Shown piece after piece: positions 16,419 to 24,537 of a stretch of DNA of 35,897 bases. The translations under genes and the position numbers were made by a program. How positions within the stretch are numbered: the stretch's first letter is position 1; the number at the start of each line of letters is the position of its first letter. The notes below the pieces were generated by a model, which made no database searches, was not told where the DNA came from, and was given only the letters and a program-made list of their open reading frames with translations. Origin of the DNA: JACRIM01 sp038042195 (lineage in GTDB: Bacteria > Planctomycetota > Phycisphaerae > UBA1845 > UTPLA1); NCBI GenBank assembly GCA_038042195.1, contig JBBTET010000049.1, forward strand, positions 1-35,897, given 5' to 3'.

Positions 16419-17462
16419 TTATCGGCTCAGGACACTGTGTACCGCCCCAACTGCTTTCTCCACGCCATCTACCGGAATATCCAAATGTGTCACGGCCCGC
16501 AGTCGCGTCGGTTGCATGAGCGGGCTAAAGCGGACGCCGTGGGGGGCGAGGCGTTCGAGGAAATCGGCGCGGGGGATGCCGGTGGCGGCGATGTCGAACA
16601 TAACGATGTTCGTTTCGACCGCGGCGACGTCGACGGCGATGCCCTTGATTTCGGCCAGGCCCTTCGCCAGCGCCTTGGCCTTGGCGTGGTCGTCGGCGAG
16701 GCGATTGATGTTGTGCTCCAAGGCATAGACGCCGGCCGCCGCGATGATGCCGGCTTGGCGCATAGCGCCGCCGAACAGGTGCTTGAGACGCCAGGCTTGG
16801 GCAATGAACTCCTTGTCGCCGGCCAGGACGCCGCCGACGGGGCAACCGAGTCCCTTCGAGAGATCGACCCAACAGGAATCGAAGTGCTTGCAGTAGTTGC
16901 GCGCGGGGACACCGGATGCGACGACGGCGTTGAAGAGTCGCGCCCCGTCAAGGTGCATGAGGAGGCTGTGCTTGCGAGCGACGGCGGCGACCTCTTCAAT
17001 CGCCTTCATTGGCCAGATGCGACCGCCGCGAAGATTGTGGGTGTTCTCGATGCAGACGAGTCGTGTATGTGGGAAGTGCGGATCGTTGGGGCGGATCAGG
17101 GCCTCGACCTGCGCAGCGGTGAAGACGCCGTTGTCGGTGTCGATGGCGCGGATCGATGCGCGGCTGTGAACGGCCGGGCCGCCGCCTTCAAAGTGGACCG
17201 GGTGGCTGGCCGATTCGATGATGATCTCGTCACCGGGTCGGCAGTGGATGGCGTGGGCGATCAGATTGCACATCGTGCCGGTCGGGAGGAAGAGGGCGGC
17301 CTGCTTGCCGGTGAGGTCGGCGATCATGTCCTGAAGGCGGTTGACGCTGGGGTCTTCGCGTTTTTGCTCATCACCGACTTCGGCGTTGGCGATGGCTTGG
17401 CGCATGCCGGGGGGGGGGCGGGTCTGGGTGTCGCTGGAGAAGTCGTAGGGGAATTGGGTCAT
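16419..17462 (-). CDS. ltaE: low-specificity L-threonine aldolase
   Basis: This 347-residue fold-type I PLP enzyme cleaves L-threonine (and allo-threonine) to glycine and acetaldehyde. Visible family motifs: an N-terminal FSSDTQTRPPPGM, the phosphate/ring-binding region LPTGTMCNLIA, IENTHNLRGGRIWP, MHLDGARLFNA, and DLSKGLGCPVG. The last holds Lys203, the predicted Schiff-base lysine. The length matches the family. The ATG at 17462 has a TATGAT -10-like box at 17495-17490 on the same strand and no strong ribosome-binding site. The toxin-like gene starts 3 nt after its stop, so the pair may ride on the ltaE promoter. Confidence 0.95.
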   Translation of the reverse strand: MTQFPYDFSSDTQTRPPPGMRQAIANAEVGDEQKREDPSVNRLQDMIADLTGKQAALFLPTGTMCNLIAHAIHCRPGDEIIIESASHPVHFEGGGPAVHSRASIRAIDTDNGVFTAAQVEALIRPNDPHFPHTRLVCIENTHNLRGGRIWPMKAIEEVAAVARKHSLLMHLDGARLFNAVVASGVPARNYCKHFDSCWVDLSKGLGCPVGGVLAGDKEFIAQAWRLKHLFGGAMRQAGIIAAAGVYALEHNINRLADDHAKAKALAKGLAEIKGIAVDVAAVETNIVMFDIAATGIPRADFLERLAPHGVRFSPLMQPTRLRAVTHLDIPVDGVEKAVGAVHSVLSR

Positions 17463-17665
17463 GGTGGATGCTCTCGCGTTAAACGGGGCATCATAACCGG
17501 GCGAGCAGTGCAGGGTTTCGTGCCACCCGCTTCCGTTGGCATGAAAACGACAGGCTGACCTCTTTCTCTCGCAATTCCGATCACGCCGGAAATATCCCTT
17601 TCAAGTCGGCGTTTGGCGTACTGCGGGGGCTGGACGAACACCATTATCGCCGGCGGAAGGGAATC

Positions 17666-19135
17666 ATGAAGCAGTCAAGCGTTCTATTCTACTTTGTCCT
17701 TGCCGTGTATGTCGCGGCATCGCCCGATCGAAAATTGTTGGCCGCTCCACCCCAACCGGAATGGACGCTTTTTGCCCCGAATACCTCCACCACGACTTAT
17801 CTCATCGATTTGGCCGGGGTCGTTCAACACCAATGGCCTAGCGCCTTTCGACCCGGACAGGCCGTGTACTTGCTCGATGACGGCGCCCTGCTTCGTACCT
17901 GCAATGACAACAGCACCGGCGGGTTTAATTCAGGGGGTCGCGGTGGCCGGATTCAACGAATACGTTGGGATGGAACCCTCGACTGGAGTTTTCTGTTGGC
18001 CGATGCCAACAAATGCCAGCACCACGATGTGCATCTCTTGCCAAATGGCAATGTCATTGCGATTGTCTGGGAACGAAAGACCCTGGCCGAGGCGGTTGCG
18101 GTCGGGCGGAATCCGGCAACCGTCGGGGCGGGTGAACTGTGGTCGGAAATGCTCTTGGAGATTCAGCCCGACGGAGCGATGGGCGGGACCGTGGTCTGGC
18201 AATGGCACGTCTGGGACCATTTGGTGCAGAACTTTGACGCCACCAAGCCCAACTTCGCTGCACCTAGCACTCGACCGGATCGGATTAACATCAACTACCC
18301 CGCCAATGCTCCCACGGCCGACTGGCTGCATATGAATGGCCTCGATTACAATGTCGCACTGGATCAAATCATCGTCAGCCTTCATAACTCGAACGAAGTT
18401 TGGATTGTCTCACATAGTCCCACGTCCAATGGTGATCTGCTGTATCGCTGGGGAAATCCAGCCGCGTATGGATTGGGAACCGCCGCTGATCAAAAACTCT
18501 ACGGGCAGCACAATCCGCGGTGGATCGCAGACGGCCTTTCTGGCGCGGGAGACATCCTCATCTACAACAACGGCCTGAACCGGCCGCAGGGCGCTTTTTC
18601 CAGCGTAGAACAAATCCAGCCCCCGTTGCTGCCGGACGGCAGCTACTTCTTGCAGGGTGGCCAACCGTTCGGACCGACAGGAACCGTGTGGTCCTGCGCT
18701 AGTGCGAGCGGCGCGCAGTTCTATTCGCCGAACATCTCTGGCGCCCAGCGATTAAGTAACGGCAATACACTCATCTGCGTTGGAGCATCCGGCACGTTTA
18801 TCGAGCTCGATTCCGCCTGTCAAAACGTGTGGCAGTACGTCAATCCCATCGCCAACATGGGCAACAACGCAACGTTCCGGTCAACGCGCATCGAAAGCGG
18901 CGACTCCCGCCTGGCGGGGCTTCTGTTTTGTGAAATGGACGGCACCGTCGCCTCGGGCGACGTGAATCAGAACGGAATGCTCAATGCCGGCGATATAGCC
19001 GAGATGGTCCGGGAAGTTCTGTCAGGCCCCGCCGGTCTTCCGACCGGCCCCCGGTGTGCCGCGGACATGAATGAAGATGGGCTTGTGGATCAGACCGACG
19101 TGTCGTTGTTTGTCGCCGCACTTTTGGCGGTTTAG
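17666..19135 (+). CDS. secreted arylsulfotransferase-like protein with dockerin-like tail
   Basis: The 489-residue protein begins with a signal peptide (about residues 1-26); GGAAGGG precedes the ATG. The body resembles the arylsulfate sulfotransferase (ASST) propeller family: an opening LIDLAGVVQHQW, the repeats IQRIRWDGTLDWSF and HHDVHLLPNGNVIAIVW, then WLHMNGLDYNVALDQIIVS, GDLLYRWGNP and HNPRWI. The last ~65 residues hold two dockerin-type calcium loops, DVNQNGMLNAGDIAEMV and DMNEDGLVDQTDVSLFV, with the usual Asp/Asn spacing. Planctomycetes use such tails widely on secreted proteins. True sulfotransferase activity is uncertain because family members include structural propellers. It stands alone between ltaE and the small ORF at 19320. 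Confidence 0.85.
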   Translation: MKQSSVLFYFVLAVYVAASPDRKLLAAPPQPEWTLFAPNTSTTTYLIDLAGVVQHQWPSAFRPGQAVYLLDDGALLRTCNDNSTGGFNSGGRGGRIQRIRWDGTLDWSFLLADANKCQHHDVHLLPNGNVIAIVWERKTLAEAVAVGRNPATVGAGELWSEMLLEIQPDGAMGGTVVWQWHVWDHLVQNFDATKPNFAAPSTRPDRININYPANAPTADWLHMNGLDYNVALDQIIVSLHNSNEVWIVSHSPTSNGDLLYRWGNPAAYGLGTAADQKLYGQHNPRWIADGLSGAGDILIYNNGLNRPQGAFSSVEQIQPPLLPDGSYFLQGGQPFGPTGTVWSCASASGAQFYSPNISGAQRLSNGNTLICVGASGTFIELDSACQNVWQYVNPIANMGNNATFRSTRIESGDSRLAGLLFCEMDGTVASGDVNQNGMLNAGDIAEMVREVLSGPAGLPTGPRCAADMNEDGLVDQTDVSLFVAALLAV

Positions 19136-19319
19136 TTTAACGGCGGCAAACCCAATCGCAAGGTCGAACGCTTGGCGCAGCCCGGTGTTGTGGGATAGGA
19201 GTCCCCGCCTGCTTTGACGGATAGGCCCGGGCACCCGTCCAACTGGTGATTGCTATTGATTGGCGAGAGGTTGGACCGATGATATGATGGTGCTGGGTGG
19301 TGGTCACGGAGGAATGGGT

Positions 19320-19493
19320 ATGCGCTGGTATCGACGCAAGTGGATGCTGATGGCGGCGATGTCAATGGGGACGGTCCTGCAGCTATCGACCTGCCGTGAA
19401 GAGACGGCGTTGCTCGGTTTGCGCACCGCGTTCAGCAGTATTACGTTGCCGATCAATGTGCTGTTGCGGAATCTGATCTTTGGGGTGCTGTGA
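19320..19493 (+). CDS. small hydrophobic protein, unknown function
   Basis: The 57-residue ORF starts at ATG 19320, 6 nt after a perfect GGAGGA (19308-19313), which is the main reason to believe it is real. An ATG at 19314 is too close to that site. A basic start (MRWYRRKW) leads into a hydrophobic stretch (MLMAAMSMGTVLQLSTC) resembling a signal peptide with a lipobox-like LSTC. The C-terminal half is also mildly hydrophobic. No family recognised. The 178 nt before it show no other gene. Confidence 0.5.
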   Translation: MRWYRRKWMLMAAMSMGTVLQLSTCREETALLGLRTAFSSITLPINVLLRNLIFGVL

Positions 19494-19513
19494 GTATTGG
19501 CACAATGTGAATC

Positions 19514-19534
19514 GCACAGGTTATTAGCCTGTGC
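19514..19534. terminator. hairpin between convergent genes
   Basis: GCACAGG and CCTGTGC pair perfectly across a 7-nt loop. The flanking TGGCACA (19498-19504) can also pair with the right arm. It lies between the small + strand ORF and the - strand DUF885 gene, so it may serve both. There is no strong T run on either side, so it could instead be a REP-like repeat. Confidence 0.4.
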
Positions 19535-19558
19535 CACACCTTTCCTCACGACGAACAA

Positions 19559-21322
19559 TCATTTCTCTTCGAGTTGAGCATCGATCCACTTCGTCATTCG
19601 ATCGCGCAGCATCGAAAGCGGCAGCGATCCCTCCTTGAGCAACTCGTCGTGAAACGCCCGGATATTAAATCGCCGACTCAGGCGCGTCTCGGCCTCGCGG
19701 CGAATTTTCAGAATCTCCAACTGACCGATCTTGTAACCCAGCGCCTGCCCCGGCCAGGCGATGTAGCGGTCCACCTCGGAGACGATGTTCTGCTCCGACA
19801 GGGCCGTGTTGTCCTTCATGAATTGGATGGCACGCTCGCGCGTCCAGCCCATTGCGTGCATGCCCGTGTCCACGACGAGTCGGCTGGATCGCCAGGTGTC
19901 GTAGGTGAGTTGGCCGAAGCGCGAGTAGGGGTCGTTGTAGCCGCCAAGTTGGTAGCCGAGCAGTTCGGAGTAGAGCGCCCAGCCTTCAATGTAGGCGTTG
20001 ATCGACTCGAAGCGGCGGAACATGGGCCAGTTCTTTTTCTCCTGGGCGATGGCGAGTTGGAAGTGGTGACCGGGCTGGGCCTCGTGGTAGGCGAGGGCCT
20101 CCATCGTGTAGATCGGGCGCGTTTCGGGGCGGACGGTGTTGACGTAGAAATAGGCGGGACGGGAGCCGTCGTCGGGGGCGTTGTAGTAGTACGCTTCGGG
20201 GGCGGCCTCAGCGCGAAACGGTTCCATCTCCTTCAACTCGTACGGAATCTTCGGGAGGACGCCGAACATCTTGGACAAATTGGCATCGCTGCGACGGAGG
20301 ATTTCGGTGTGTCGACGCATGATCTCAGCGGGCGTCTTGTTGTGCTGCACGGGATCGGTGCGCATCTTCTCGATGAAGGCGCGGAGGTCACTGTCGAAGC
20401 CGACTTCGCGGGCGATTTCGAGCATGTCGGCGTGAATGCGTTTCAATTCGTCGAGGCCGATCTGGTGGATTGTTTCGGGGTCGAGCTTAGTCGTGGTGTG
20501 AACGCGGGAGGCGGCGCGATACCAGGCCTTGCCATCGGGAAGTTGGCCGTAGCCGACGGTGTCACGGCATTTGGGGAGGTAGGTCGTTTGGAGGTAGGCG
20601 CGGAGTTTGGACAGGGCGGCATTAGCGACGATAACGGACACCTCGACATTCAAGTGAGCTTTGTCGTCTGTGATAACGTTCGGTCCTGGATTGTTGAACG
20701 TCGTCGGATATAGAACGCTTTTGCGCGGGTCGGTGGCAATCATCGCTTCGATCTGTGGTAGTGTTTGCTGCACTGTGATCTTCGGTCGGACGATGCCCAG
20801 GCGGATTCCCTTGTCCATCGCGGCCATCATGTCATCGATTTGCTTTGAGACGAGTCGGAGTCGTTTGGCGTAGTTGGCACAGTCGTCGACCGTGTCGAAC
20901 TTGTGGTATTGCTGAAGAAGGCCAAGCGTGATGTGAAAGCTCTCCTGCTGCTTGATGGGCATGAAGTGTTCGGGGAATGTATCGAGCAAGTCGGCGTCGT
21001 CGAGGATGTGTTGGAAGAGGTCGGCGTTCAAGTGGTCATCTGGGGAGAGCTTGTCGCGCGGAATGGACTTCAGGAGGTCGGCGAATCGCTTGTAAATCAC
21101 GCGATCTTCGTCGATGGCTTTCTCGCTGTAGTCGGTGAGCTGGTCGTCGAAGCGATGGTCGCCGAGGTAGGTGGCGCGCTCTGGGCTGCGCATCATGCGT
21201 GCCTGCCAGTAATCGTCCAACAGTTTGTGCAGGTCTGCGTGCGGATCGGCGAAGACAGTGGCGGTAATCATGAAGGCAACCGTATGTGTCAGAAATACGA
21301 AACGATTCATGCGTTGATACAT
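19559..21322 (-). CDS. secreted DUF885 family protein (putative metallopeptidase-like)
   Basis: The 587-residue protein has an N-terminal signal peptide (about residues 1-25, ending near TVFADP). The DUF885 family is mostly uncharacterised, with some members reported as zinc-dependent peptidases. Its key motif here is EALAYHEAQPGHHFQLAIA, with His413 and Glu414 followed by GHH, an HExxxGHH-like metal site. The conserved segments EGWALYSELLGYQLGGY and WRSSRLVVDTGMHAMGWTRE follow, then ARMMRSPERATYLGDHRFDD near the N-terminus. The start at 21322 is preceded by GGAGAGAGG; an in-frame ATG at 21310 is an alternative. It is downstream of priA on the same strand with a 45-nt gap. Confidence 0.88.
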   Translation of the reverse strand: MYQRMNRFVFLTHTVAFMITATVFADPHADLHKLLDDYWQARMMRSPERATYLGDHRFDDQLTDYSEKAIDEDRVIYKRFADLLKSIPRDKLSPDDHLNADLFQHILDDADLLDTFPEHFMPIKQQESFHITLGLLQQYHKFDTVDDCANYAKRLRLVSKQIDDMMAAMDKGIRLGIVRPKITVQQTLPQIEAMIATDPRKSVLYPTTFNNPGPNVITDDKAHLNVEVSVIVANAALSKLRAYLQTTYLPKCRDTVGYGQLPDGKAWYRAASRVHTTTKLDPETIHQIGLDELKRIHADMLEIAREVGFDSDLRAFIEKMRTDPVQHNKTPAEIMRRHTEILRRSDANLSKMFGVLPKIPYELKEMEPFRAEAAPEAYYYNAPDDGSRPAYFYVNTVRPETRPIYTMEALAYHEAQPGHHFQLAIAQEKKNWPMFRRFESINAYIEGWALYSELLGYQLGGYNDPYSRFGQLTYDTWRSSRLVVDTGMHAMGWTRERAIQFMKDNTALSEQNIVSEVDRYIAWPGQALGYKIGQLEILKIRREAETRLSRRFNIRAFHDELLKEGSLPLSMLRDRMTKWIDAQLEEK

Positions 21323-21367
21323 GCCTCTCTCCAGTGGCTCTGGTCGGGGATGATACCATCGAGCGTG

Positions 21368-23671
21368 CTATTGCAGCGAGATCGGGTCGACGTCAACGAT
21401 CAGGCTGCGGGCCTGACTCTTGAGCGTACCCTCCGATTTGAACAGATCGACGGCTCGGAGCATGAGGTCGGCGGTGGAGAAGGTAAGTTGCACGTCGAAG
21501 CGATACATGTCGCGGATGCGAGCGATGGGGCAGGGGCGTGGGCCGTGTAAGGCGAACTTGATGCCGTGCCGCCCCAGGAGGTCACGGATTCGCGCGGCCA
21601 GATTGTCGCACGCGCTCTTGAGCCGAGTCATGCGGGGGTCGGCAAGGACGATACGCATCATCCGGGAATACGGCGGGAGTTTGTGCTGTCGGCGATTCTT
21701 CAATTCGCGGTCTGCGAAGGCCTCGTATTGCTGCGATACGGCGTGTTGGATGGCCACGGTGTCGGCGGCGAAGGTCTGCACGACGACGTGGCCGGGGATG
21801 TCGCCTCGACCGCTGCGACCGGCTACCTGTAGCACGAGTTGAAACGTTCGCTCCTCACTTCGAAAGTCGTCGAGCGCGAGCGCCGTGTCGGCGGAGATGA
21901 CGCCGACGAAGGAAACGAACGGGAAGTCCAGCCCTTTGGCGATCATCTGCGTGCCGACGAGCAGGTCGAACTCGCGTCGCTCGAATGCACCGAGGATGTC
22001 AGCGTAGTCGCCGGGCTTGTCCATCGTGTCGGAGTCCATTCGCCGAACGCGCGCGGTGGGGAACTTCTTGTGCAGCTCCTCCTCTACACGCTGCGTCCCG
22101 ATGCCGAATCGAACCAGCGTTCCGCCGCAGCCGGCCGACTGGCAGCGGTTGGGGATCGGCAGGCGCGTCTGACAGTAGTGGCAGTGGGCCAGCTCGGTCG
22201 TCGCGTGAAAGACCATGCGCACGGAGCAATGTGGACAGTTGACCACGGCATCGCAGCGCGGACAGTGGAGGAAACTGGCATATCCACGGCGATTAAGCAG
22301 CAGCACGGCCTGTTCGCCGCGATGGAGCGTTTGAGTCACATGCTCCTCCATCAGGCGGGAGAGTAGATGGACTCCTCGACGGACGCGGTGTTCATCGTGC
22401 ATGTCCACGAGAATCACGGTCGGCATGGGCAGATCACGGACACGGCGAGGCAAGCGAATCAGGCGATAGTGCTTTTTGGTTTGAACATTCCGCCACGTCT
22501 CCAAGGATGGCGCGGCCGATCCGAGGACGACGGGGATGCCTTCGAGATGCGCACGGGCAATGGCAACGTCACGCGTGTGGTAACGCGGGGCGGACTGGCT
22601 CTTGTAACTCGGCTCGGATTCTTCATCGACGATGATGACGCCAAGATTGGGACACGGCGCGAAGACAGCGCTGCGCGTCCCGATGACGACGGGAATGGCT
22701 CCTGAAGCGACGGCGGCCCACGTGCGAGAGCGTTGCACACCGGAGAGGGCACTGTGAATGACGGCGACCCGCTCGAAGCGGGCTTGCAGGCGGCGAACGG
22801 TTTGTGTCGTTAGAGCGATCTCCGGCACGAGGAGTATGGCTTGCCGACCTTCGGAGAGGGCTTGGCGGATGGCGGCGACGTAGACTTCGGTCTTACCGCT
22901 GCCAGTGACACCGTAGAGGACGTCGACGGTGAAGCGTCGGGAAGCGATGGCGGCGGCGATTTCGGTGATGGTGGCCTTTTGCTCGGGGTTTAGCTCGTAG
23001 TGAGGGTCGAAGCGTTCGATCTGTGGGAGGTCGGGGAGGATCGGCTCGTTGACCGGTTCGAAGTGAATGCGGCTCTTCTTGGCCAGCGTGGTCAGTGTGG
23101 CGGGCGTGCATCCCGCGCGAGTGCATAGGTCGAGGGCTTCCACGCGGACGCCGGCACTTTCCAACGCGGTGAGGACGGCTGCTTGCTTGGCGGTGAGGTT
23201 GGCTCGCCGAGACGATTCACCGGGAACTTTGATTGCTGAATCTGGATCACGAGGTAATGAAACATAACGAACGGTCTTCCAGCCCGCCTGCTTCTTCGCG
23301 GCTGCGGGAACCATGAGGTCGAGCGTTCGTCCCAAAGGCGAGCAGTAATATCGCGCGATCCACTGTCCCAGTGCCAGCAACTTGTCACTGAGAACGGGTG
23401 CGTCATCGATGAGTGAGAGGACGGGTTTAAGCGTGGAGGTCCACGGCTCGTTGGAGACGCTCAGGCAGATGGCTGTTTCACTTCGTTGATCGCGGCCCAG
23501 GGGCACAACGATGCGCATGCCGGGACGCAGCCGGTCCGCGAATTCGGGCGGCACGCGATAGCTGTACGGTTTGTCGAACGGTTTGAACACCGCCACGGTG
23601 GCGACCGGCCCGGTGCGCAGCTCGGGCGGGTCGAGGAGCGATGGGGTCGTATTGCTTCGTGCGCGGGCCAT
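21368..23671 (-). CDS. priA: primosomal replication restart helicase PriA
   Basis: PriA is a 3'-5' DNA helicase that reloads the replisome at stalled forks. The 767-residue protein starts at ATG 23671; the open frame continues upstream but runs into the divergent ABC gene and loses similarity. Order: N-terminal DNA-binding domain (VAVFKPFDKPYSYRVPPEF), Walker A GVTGSGKTEVYV, DEAH-type box VDEESEPSYKS, and eight zinc-binding cysteines in the block CPRCDAVVNCPHCS...CHYCQ...C...CGG. The helicase motifs LVGTQMIAKGLDFP and VAGRSGRGD and the C-terminal domain follow. All key elements are intact. No Shine-Dalgarno is seen; instead TATCAT lies 7 nt before the ATG, which suggests a leaderless mRNA. 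Confidence 0.96.
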   Translation of the reverse strand: MARARSNTTPSLLDPPELRTGPVATVAVFKPFDKPYSYRVPPEFADRLRPGMRIVVPLGRDQRSETAICLSVSNEPWTSTLKPVLSLIDDAPVLSDKLLALGQWIARYYCSPLGRTLDLMVPAAAKKQAGWKTVRYVSLPRDPDSAIKVPGESSRRANLTAKQAAVLTALESAGVRVEALDLCTRAGCTPATLTTLAKKSRIHFEPVNEPILPDLPQIERFDPHYELNPEQKATITEIAAAIASRRFTVDVLYGVTGSGKTEVYVAAIRQALSEGRQAILLVPEIALTTQTVRRLQARFERVAVIHSALSGVQRSRTWAAVASGAIPVVIGTRSAVFAPCPNLGVIIVDEESEPSYKSQSAPRYHTRDVAIARAHLEGIPVVLGSAAPSLETWRNVQTKKHYRLIRLPRRVRDLPMPTVILVDMHDEHRVRRGVHLLSRLMEEHVTQTLHRGEQAVLLLNRRGYASFLHCPRCDAVVNCPHCSVRMVFHATTELAHCHYCQTRLPIPNRCQSAGCGGTLVRFGIGTQRVEEELHKKFPTARVRRMDSDTMDKPGDYADILGAFERREFDLLVGTQMIAKGLDFPFVSFVGVISADTALALDDFRSEERTFQLVLQVAGRSGRGDIPGHVVVQTFAADTVAIQHAVSQQYEAFADRELKNRRQHKLPPYSRMMRIVLADPRMTRLKSACDNLAARIRDLLGRHGIKFALHGPRPCPIARIRDMYRFDVQLTFSTADLMLRAVDLFKSEGTLKSQARSLIVDVDPISLQ

Positions 23672-23678
23672 GCGTGCA

Positions 23679-23684
23679 ATGATA
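23679..23684 (-). promoter_or_regulatory. -10-like box 7 nt upstream of priA
   Basis: On the - strand TATCAT (5 of 6 consensus) ends 7 nt before the priA ATG, so transcription would start at or next to the start codon. No ribosome-binding site is present. Confidence 0.4.
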
Positions 23685-23702
23685 GCGTGAGAGAAAAGTC
23701 CG

Positions 23703-23731
23703 TTTGCAAATCGCTGTGGCAGGCGTACAGT
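23703..23731 (+). promoter_or_regulatory. candidate promoter for the ABC exporter pair
   Basis: TTTGCA (23703-23708), a 17-nt spacer and TACAGT (23726-23731) end 7 nt before the ATG at 23739. This predicts a leaderless transcript. The -35 lies in the 8-nt palindrome TTTGCAAA between the divergent priA and ABC genes. Confidence 0.4.
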
Positions 23732-23738
23732 GCGAGCG

Positions 23739-24527
23739 ATGGTGGAAGTCCACGAGTTGACGAAGCTTTTCCCGACAACCGAGGGCGGCGAGAAGCGGGC
23801 CGTCGACGGAATCACCTTCCAAATCGCGGCGGGCGAGATATACGGTCTACTCGGCCCCAACGGCGCGGGCAAAACGACCACACTTCGGATGATCAGCGGA
23901 TTGGTGTCGCCAACCTCGGGTTATGCGCGGCTCGCGGGGGTCGACGTGACGGCGGATCGTGAATCTGCCAAGCGAAACCTGGGCTATCTGACGGCGAGCA
24001 CGGGACTGTATCAACGACTGTCCCCACGCGAGTTGCTGCGTTACTTCGGCGAATTGATCGGAATGGAGGACGAGGCTGTCGAGAAACGCATGGAGGAGTT
24101 AATACGTTGGTTGGACATGTCGGAGTTTGCGAATTTGCGATGCGGAGGCCTGTCTACGGGCCAGAAGCAGCGAACGAATATCGCCCGCGCCCTGATGGGA
24201 GATCCGCCGATTCTGATCATGGACGAGCCGACGCTGGGGCTGGACGTGCTGACCAATCGCGTGGTGCTGGACTTCATCCGGGCCGAGGGGGCGCGCGGCA
24301 AGGCGATCATCATGTCAACGCATTATCTCGACGAGGCGGAACTCTTGTGCAGCCGATTCGGATTGATTCATGAGGGGCGGTTGGTGGGGGAGGGCACGCT
24401 GAGTGAACTGCAATCACGAGCGGGGCGGACACGGCTGAGCGAGATTTTCCTGTCACTGTGTGGGAAAGAGGAGCATGTGCTGGACCTGGGGGTCGGACTT
24501 TCACACCTGAAAGGCAAAGGATCGTAG
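23739..24527 (+). CDS. natA: ABC transporter ATP-binding protein, NatA-like
   Basis: This 262-residue ABC ATPase has Walker A GPNGAGKTT, signature LSTGQKQR (LSxGQ), Walker B ILIMDEPTLGLD and a switch histidine in MSTHYLDE. The closest pattern is the NatA/CcmA-type exporter ATPase, which supplies energy to an ABC-2-type permease. That permease is encoded 10 nt downstream and is of the NatB type, which supports the assignment. The ATG at 23739 is preferred over an in-frame GTG at 23730 because similarity to the family starts at VEVHELTKLF and a -10-like box sits 7 nt upstream. The transported substrate is unknown; Bacillus NatAB extrudes sodium. Confidence 0.9.
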   Translation: MVEVHELTKLFPTTEGGEKRAVDGITFQIAAGEIYGLLGPNGAGKTTTLRMISGLVSPTSGYARLAGVDVTADRESAKRNLGYLTASTGLYQRLSPRELLRYFGELIGMEDEAVEKRMEELIRWLDMSEFANLRCGGLSTGQKQRTNIARALMGDPPILIMDEPTLGLDVLTNRVVLDFIRAEGARGKAIIMSTHYLDEAELLCSRFGLIHEGRLVGEGTLSELQSRAGRTRLSEIFLSLCGKEEHVLDLGVGLSHLKGKGS

Positions 24528-24537
24528 GATTTCACGC

